Positions 7,944 to 11,650 of a stretch of 11,650 nucleotides of DNA are shown here, piece by piece. The stretch comes from Euperipatoides rowelli (lineage: Eukaryota; Onychophora; Udeonychophora; Euonychophora; Peripatopsidae), in assembly GCA_003024985.2 (NCBI GenBank), contig PXIH01S0009859.1. One strand, 5' to 3'. Within the stretch, counting starts at the first letter, position 1. The number at the start of each line of letters is the position of its first letter. The notes beneath the pieces are model-generated. The model was not told the DNA's origin. It did not search any database and saw only the letters and a list, made by a program, of their open reading frames with translations. The position numbers and the translations under genes were made by a program.

Positions 7944-9048
7944 CTGTTTCCAGCATAAATCATTGTGAAAAGTTCTTTTAGGCCACTACCAGCCATGATG
8001 ACTCCAATTGATCCCATATAGGACATTAGTAGGTGAAATCTTCCCAGACACACAACATTCTTCAATTCGGGATCTTGACCAGTCGTGCTATGATATTTTA
8101 AGCGTTTATCTACAAAAGTTGATCGAAGGTGACAAAGCACATCTTTTGATTGTGCAGCCGGAAGAGCTGTGAATATAGTATATTGAGAAGGTGGAGATAA
8201 TGGGGGAGTATATAGATCTATGGGATCTATATACTGCAGATTTCAGTATTTCGTCATGTTCACGGTGATTATTTTGCAGAACATCTGAAATGGTGATGTT
8301 TGTAAAGCCTCATTTTTCCCTACTCTGAAACATTTGTAGCTTAAGAAAATCAGCTTTTTTTACAATCTTGCTTGATGTGCATTTTTTAACACGTGAAAAA
8401 TTGTTTCAGGTGATACAGAATCATAGGGATTTACAGTCATAATTACTCCCATTGCATGAAAAGTACCCAAACCATTGAGTGTGTTTGAAGTCAGCGTTGT
8501 CAAATATAAATTGACAATGCATTCTCCTGAAGTTCTGGTTTATCTGGTTGCAAGATTGCTGTCAATTCAAGTAATGAAATATTGTAACTCGACGAAAACC
8601 CTAGCGTTGACAAGAAATCAATAAGTAGTTTTGATCTAATTTTTTGTATAAGTAAACGCTGATTCCACTTAGAAGAGAATAAAAGAGAGAACATGATCGA
8701 ACAGCTGATATTACGGTGTTTGACAGTGCAACGCACTTCTTATTCCATTTATCCAGAGAGCTGCACTTATTTTTCAAAATCATAGTTTGAAATAATTGGA
8801 GTGTTTCAGGAATAACAGAATTACTTCAGTTAAAAAGTTATCTGGTGGTGTATATTCAGTTGTGTTGTACATCTTTGAACGGATATCTCCCATGATGATA
8901 TCAGCAACAGCCTTAATGACTCGTAGTTTTTCTTCCTAAGGGTCTGATTTTTTTATTCTGGTACGACGAATTTGTGGAATCTTGTACCCCAAGTTTTTGA
9001 AGTACACAATGGTTTTCTTGTTAACTGTCTCAGAAATAAGTACATCTT
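7944..9048 (-). pseudogene. transposon protein, central domain (broken)
   Basis: Minus direction: ISETVNKKTIVYFKNLGYKI (from about 9040), EEKLRVIKAVADIIMGDIRS, TEYTPPDNFLTEV, WNKKCVALSNTVISAVRSCS, then after shifts SKLLIDFLSTLGFSSSYN, FDNADF, NGLGTFHAMGVIMTVNPYD and SPETIFHVLK (about 8470-8370). A poorly readable stretch follows, then FVDKRL, PELKNVVCLGRFHLLMSYMG, SIGVIMAGSGLKELFTMIYA and GNSVD (about 8060-7938). FDNAD, G.GTFHAMG.I and LG.FH..MS.MG.IG..M.GSGL are the strongest family words. FDNAD, FVDK and the FH block might be remnants of an RNase-H-like catalytic core, but I cannot show that. At least five frame breaks. Confidence 0.65.
8207..8235. repeat. 12-bp-stem palindrome inside the gene
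   Basis: AGTATATAGATC, five-base loop, GATCTATATACT. It lies in the least conserved part of the central domain. A small foldback duplication is a simple explanation. Confidence 0.6.
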
Positions 9049-9729
9049 CTTAACTGTCCTTCGATCAGGTTGTAATCCCTGTCAATTTTTCAATGAGTTC
9101 ATCGTAAGAAAATTGACATTCCTCAGAGTTCTCTTTGAGATATGAAAAAATGTTCCATCGCCTCATCAACGGTAGCAGGGCAATGTCCTCTTTTCTGTCC
9201 TGTACTTGGTGACTTATATAGCTTTCTTGACAAAATAGATAGTATTTAGCATCCTTTGCAACTAAGTCCGTTTCATCCTTGATGCAAATTATTATTGACA
9301 TTGCTCATTCATATCATTTTTCAGCCGCCTTCAAAATTAAATCTCTTACAACCAACTTCTACTTGATGCACAATATTTCATTTTGATATAGGGGTTTTTA
9401 ATTGATTTTTTTATAAATTCTTCAGTTATCTTTTCTGCACACTTTAAAGTTGAAAGAAACGCTGCTAGATTGAAGTTGTTTCATGTTTTTCTGTGCACTA
9501 ACATTACGCCGAATAGCCGCTTGAATCATTTTTTAGTCATAACGCTTTTGGCAAGGGATGTGCACAGAAACTTCTTTAATGCCTTGCAAGAAACGTTCAT
9601 TTTCTCCATTTTCCGTTTAATACTGGATTCACATAGAGTGTTTATCCCTCTCCGCTTCACCACCACAACTTCACCTTCACTCAGAGTATTACTGCATATA
9701 AAATATAAATTTGCAGCGGAAGTCATCAT
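9049..9729 (-). pseudogene. transposon protein, N-terminal part (broken)
   Basis: The likely start is ATG at 9727-9729 or the next codon at 9724-9726. The frame is open further upstream to 9786, but the preceding residues look like leader. It reads MMTSAANLYFICSNTLSEGE, then VVVVKRRGINTLCESSIKRK. A frameshift near 9560 leads to VSVHIPCQKRYD and SFNFKVCRKDN, then LVVRDLILKAAEK with stops nearby, and a long open part DLVAKDAKYYLFCQESY...FSYLKENSEECQFSYDELIEKLTG (about 9270-9080). In the family, this region carries scattered Cys and His (C..C, H..C, DxVA.DA.YH..C) that look zinc-binding. Here one His is Tyr (KYY) and the first Cys pair is incomplete. Zinc binding and DNA binding are inferred. 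Several stops and frameshifts. Confidence 0.65.
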
Positions 9730-9786
9730 TTTGAACCCAATTTGATTGAAACATTTTTTTGGACTCCAGCACCAAAGTAAATTCAA

Positions 9787-10119
9787 ATTTTATGGTTCAT
9801 CAATCAAGTGTTAATTCACTCACCTGCAACACAAAGAAATAAACAAAAAAATGAATGGCAAATAACAAAAATTTGAAATTTTTTGTTGTATACAGTCAGT
9901 TTGTGCAATCAATGTTAGCAAAGACTGTTTCACTGTTAGCTGTGCAGTTACGTAAACGTAAGGGTCAGCAGAGTTGCACCTAAAGAAAAATGTAAGAATT
10001 TACGCATGTGCAGAAACAAAAGTTTTTAAAACATTAAATACATTTCTTAATTTTTTTTTATTGTGGGAACACTATCTACTTCCCTTCACTAGTCTCGAAA
10101 TCAAGCTAAACCTTTAATG
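9787..10119. other. 5' region between gene start and right inverted repeat
   Basis: No coding signal. As the upstream region of the minus-strand gene it should hold the promoter and 5' UTR, but no clear TATA box or initiator could be picked. A strong splice junction-like motif lies at 9818-9840 (listed separately). Confidence 0.5.
9818..9840 (-). promoter_or_regulatory. juxtaposed splice acceptor/donor motif
   Basis: On the minus strand a pyrimidine-rich tract (TTTCTTTGTGTTGCAG) is joined directly to GTGAGT. This gives a consensus acceptor followed with no gap by a consensus donor. It lies about 95 bases upstream of the probable start codon. Either half alone could define a 5' UTR intron; together they resemble a recursive splice site. 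No transcript evidence is available here. Confidence 0.3.
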
Positions 10120-10593
10120 ACTTGTAACTCTGAAGATATTAGGTGTACAGCAATGGATATGTGCTTAAATTGTAGAAGATTTACTTTGGTTTACTATAAA
10201 CTAATTACTTTTCTGTAAAACTACCATTTTACTATGTCTACGACAAAAAAAAGCTACAAAAAAACCCAGACAAATTCGAGATTTTTGTCTCTGAAAAAAT
10301 ACGCAACATTTGAACAGCTGTATCTCAAACACTATAAGGTGTATTGAAAGCTTTTTAGACTCATTTTGTTTCAAATTTAGTTTAGATTAAAACTTAATAG
10401 AACATTTGCTATAAAATGTACCGTTTGGGAGTAATTTGGTAAAAACCGTAAGGAGGTCAAAAACCACTTTTTTTCTGCCGGCACTACCAACGCTTTTTGG
10501 CGGTGGTAGTGCCGGCAGAAGTGTGCCAAATCACAAAACTTGGATTTTTTAATGAGGTCCTCTAAATGTTTAACATATCCAAAAATCAAAACT
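10120..10593 (-). repeat. right terminal inverted repeat
   Basis: Reverse complement of the left repeat with small gaps. GAGATACAGCT (minus strand, 10316-10326) and a degenerate GAGTTACAAGT (10120-10130) correspond to the two GAGATATAGCT words of the left end. This copy has the intact palindrome at 10473-10520 that is truncated on the left, which makes it longer. Confidence 0.9.
10473..10520. repeat. 17-bp-stem palindrome in right end
   Basis: TTCTGCCGGCACTACCA (10473-10489) pairs perfectly with TGGTAGTGCCGGCAGAA (10504-10520). The loop can add a further CGC/GCG stem. GC-rich in an AT-rich setting. It lies about 75 bases from the outer end of the transposon. Confidence 0.9.
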
Positions 10594-10600
10594 ACCCAAC
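10592..10600. repeat. candidate target duplication, right copy
   Basis: CTACCCAAC, one mismatch from CTACCAAAC at 1709-1717. It directly follows the right inverted repeat. Confidence 0.35.
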
Positions 10601-10868
10601 CTTTTGTACGTGAAGGTCTTTTATTTTGACAGTTTGACTTTAATACAGAGTCTACTAAAAAAAACTCTAATTTTAGAAAATAAAACTAAAAGCCAAGCAT
10701 ATCAAGAAACTTTTGTCATTAAAAAAAATAATATATTTAATCCTAAGAAAATATACGATGACTGCAAGAGTTGTGGAGAAAAACATAATCCACTGTTTTG
10801 TAAATTTAAAGATGTGTTATGTCATTGTTGCAAAAAGAAAGGACATTTGAAAAAAATTGTTGTTTCTT
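10601..10868 (+). pseudogene. gypsy-type gag, nucleocapsid zinc knuckles
   Basis: Continuation of the gag that breaks at 1717. An open frame contains YDDCKSCGEKHNPLFC (first Cys at 10763-10765), a C-x2-C-x3-H-x4-C knuckle. It is followed by CHCCKKKGH (from 10820), the start of a C-x2-C-x4-H-x4-C knuckle. The paired spacing with a K-F-K linker is typical of Gag in Mag/K02A2.6-like gypsy elements, where these knuckles bind the RNA genome. The last Cys of the second knuckle is missing in this frame because of a one-base change in the A run at 10850-10856. A stop follows at 10868. Confidence 0.75.
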
Positions 10869-11291
10869 AAATAAAAATAAATAAAATCTAAAGAATTGAC
10901 TAAATCTGTATGTAGCGTAAAAGAGGAAATGGAAGAAAATAACTTTATAATAAATACCAACAAAATTTTAAACTATATGACAGTTAAAGAAGAATGTTCA
11001 GTTAAACCATTTATTATTAATTTACAACTTGATAAAATAATTCCAGTTGAATTGGATTGTGGTGCATCTATCTGTAATGCCAAATAATATATTTTAAAAA
11101 AAACTGGCCAATTTGCACTTTACAACCAACTGCAGTTATATTAAAAACATTTTTGACCATTGTATCAAATGTTTAGGAATTTGTACAGTAAAAGTAAAAT
11201 ATAATAACGTGGAAGCTGGACAACTTAGCATAGAAAATGGATGCATTCTGTGGGGACTACGAGTATCGATCCCCCAGCAATATATGTATTG
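10869..11291 (+). pseudogene. gypsy-type aspartic protease (broken)
   Basis: PVELDCGASICN holds the catalytic-site word at 11055-11069. Retroviral-type proteases have D-T/S-G-A at this place; here the second residue is Cys, which is unusual. A stop follows almost at once. After frameshifts the homology continues with CLGICTVKVKYNN (about 11170-11210) and LSIENGC (about 11228-11250), which fit the late strands of the protease. The active half-site is present but the fold is broken. The enzyme would have cleaved the Gag-Pol polyprotein. Confidence 0.65.
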
Positions 11292-11307
11292 ATATACTAA
11301 AAGAACT

Positions 11308-11485
11308 TACATACTGTAGATACCGCACAGGTATTGTATGAGTGAATCTTATTGCAAGAACACTGTGGCCTAAAATGAATGAATGAAATAGAAAAGATAG
11401 AAACTAAAATGTGCCAAATGCATGCTTAGGACCTCCAAAAACACCTGTACACTCCTCGATTCACCCTGGATCTGCTGAAATTTGC
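11308..11485 (+). pseudogene. gypsy-type integrase N-terminal fragment
   Basis: After a gap with no reverse transcriptase, the strand reads RTGIV, a stop, then VNLIARTLWPKMNE, and in shifted frames IEKIETK, CAKC and GPPKTPVHSSIHPG. This is the pattern of the integrase HHCC zinc-binding region and its downstream linker: H-x-G-I, A+....WP.M..-IE, C-x2-C, then PP..P.H. At least three frame breaks. The first His of the finger is not visible. The catalytic DDE core is absent or beyond recognition. Confidence 0.6.
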
Positions 11486-11650
11486 ATTATAAACATTGTA
11501 TAGACTTATTAATCAATGATCTAAAAATTAACTCTATTTAATTTGTGATGCAAACATATCTTTTTAATTAGTTTAAATTTGTTAGTTAAGATAATTAGAT
11601 TATATTATATTTTTTGGTAAATGCAAATATAAGTAATGATAACTTGATTT
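11486..11650. other. AT-rich sequence, nothing recognised
   Basis: No coding similarity, no repeat of the 1031-1165 segment and no terminal motif are seen. The retrotransposon's right end is either outside the window or lost. Confidence 0.5.

Larger units (their letters stand above)
1718..10593 (-). mobile_element. large DNA transposon with long terminal inverted repeats, nested in gag
   Basis: Inverted repeats of about 420-470 bp bound this stretch. On both sides lies retrotransposon gag sequence: capsid to the left, zinc knuckles to the right. Inside is one long decayed minus-strand gene plus three secondary insertions. Excluding those, the element would be roughly 5.6 kb. The orientation given follows the gene. 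I do not recognise it as hAT, Tc1/mariner, Maverick or another standard superfamily; no DDE/D transposase is visible. The coding content resembles large, repeated, uncharacterised invertebrate proteins. The class assignment (DNA transposon) rests on the inverted repeats, the clean interruption of another element and the candidate target duplication. Confidence 0.8.

Noticed and set aside
9470-9745. 91-residue plus-strand open frame
   Set aside because: It lies antisense to the N-terminal coding region of the transposon protein and shows no recognisable motif; a shadow of the real frame.
1718-10593. Maverick/Polinton or other giant virus-like element
   Set aside because: Despite long inverted repeats, there is no protein-primed polymerase, packaging ATPase, capsid or retroviral-type integrase inside; only one long gene is present.
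1-11650. CRISPR array, rRNA or tRNA genes
   Set aside because: No regularly spaced repeats, no rRNA-like conserved words and no cloverleaf with A/B-box pattern were seen on either strand.

Overview
This window looks like transposon-rich intergenic DNA from an animal genome, probably an arthropod. It is very AT-rich, has simple repeats, shows recurring TAGGCCTAT-type words, and contains elements nested inside one another. No intact host gene is visible. The lineage is an inference; nothing here fixes the species.

Layout. Positions 1-1030 are non-coding, with a TTA microsatellite and what looks like the 3' end of a retroposon (TTCG hairpin plus A tail). From about 1031 there is a decayed gypsy-type LTR retrotransposon: a possible short LTR (1031-1165), a primer-binding-like site resembling tRNA-Ser use (1170-1180), and a gag capsid region (1209-1717). 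The gag is interrupted by an element of about 8.9 kb. On the far side come the gag zinc knuckles (10601-10868), a broken protease (10869-11291) and a scrap of integrase zinc finger (11308-11485). Reverse transcriptase and RNase H are missing.

The 8.9-kb insertion (about 1718-10593) is the main object of interest. It has terminal inverted repeats of about 420-470 bp with subterminal repeats, a 17-bp-stem palindrome in the right end only, and imperfect 9-bp flanking direct repeats. On the minus strand it carries one very long, decayed reading frame running from about 9729 to 2246. I recognise its parts as a family of large uncharacterised proteins that recur in many invertebrate genomes (recognition from memory, no search run). 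Its C-terminal third has the spaced acidic motifs of a FEN1/XPG-like (PIN superfamily) nuclease: VVDGG, IFDGY, VDAD and GEDID. This is followed by an LEWGW block, a CGCRK block and an acidic tail. I read it as the element's own protein and a candidate mobility enzyme; that role is inference.

Three later insertions cut this reading frame. A 930-bp element at 5539-6468 lies in a TTAA site with CCTA...TAGG ends (piggyBac-like). A second 930-bp element at 7007-7936 has a perfect 7-bp target duplication. A segment of about 1.4 kb at 3271-4710 is bounded by 73-bp direct repeats. Removing the first two reconnects the protein homology at the exact junctions, which supports a single gene. The window is therefore a three-layer fossil: small elements inside a large inverted-repeat transposon inside a retrotransposon.
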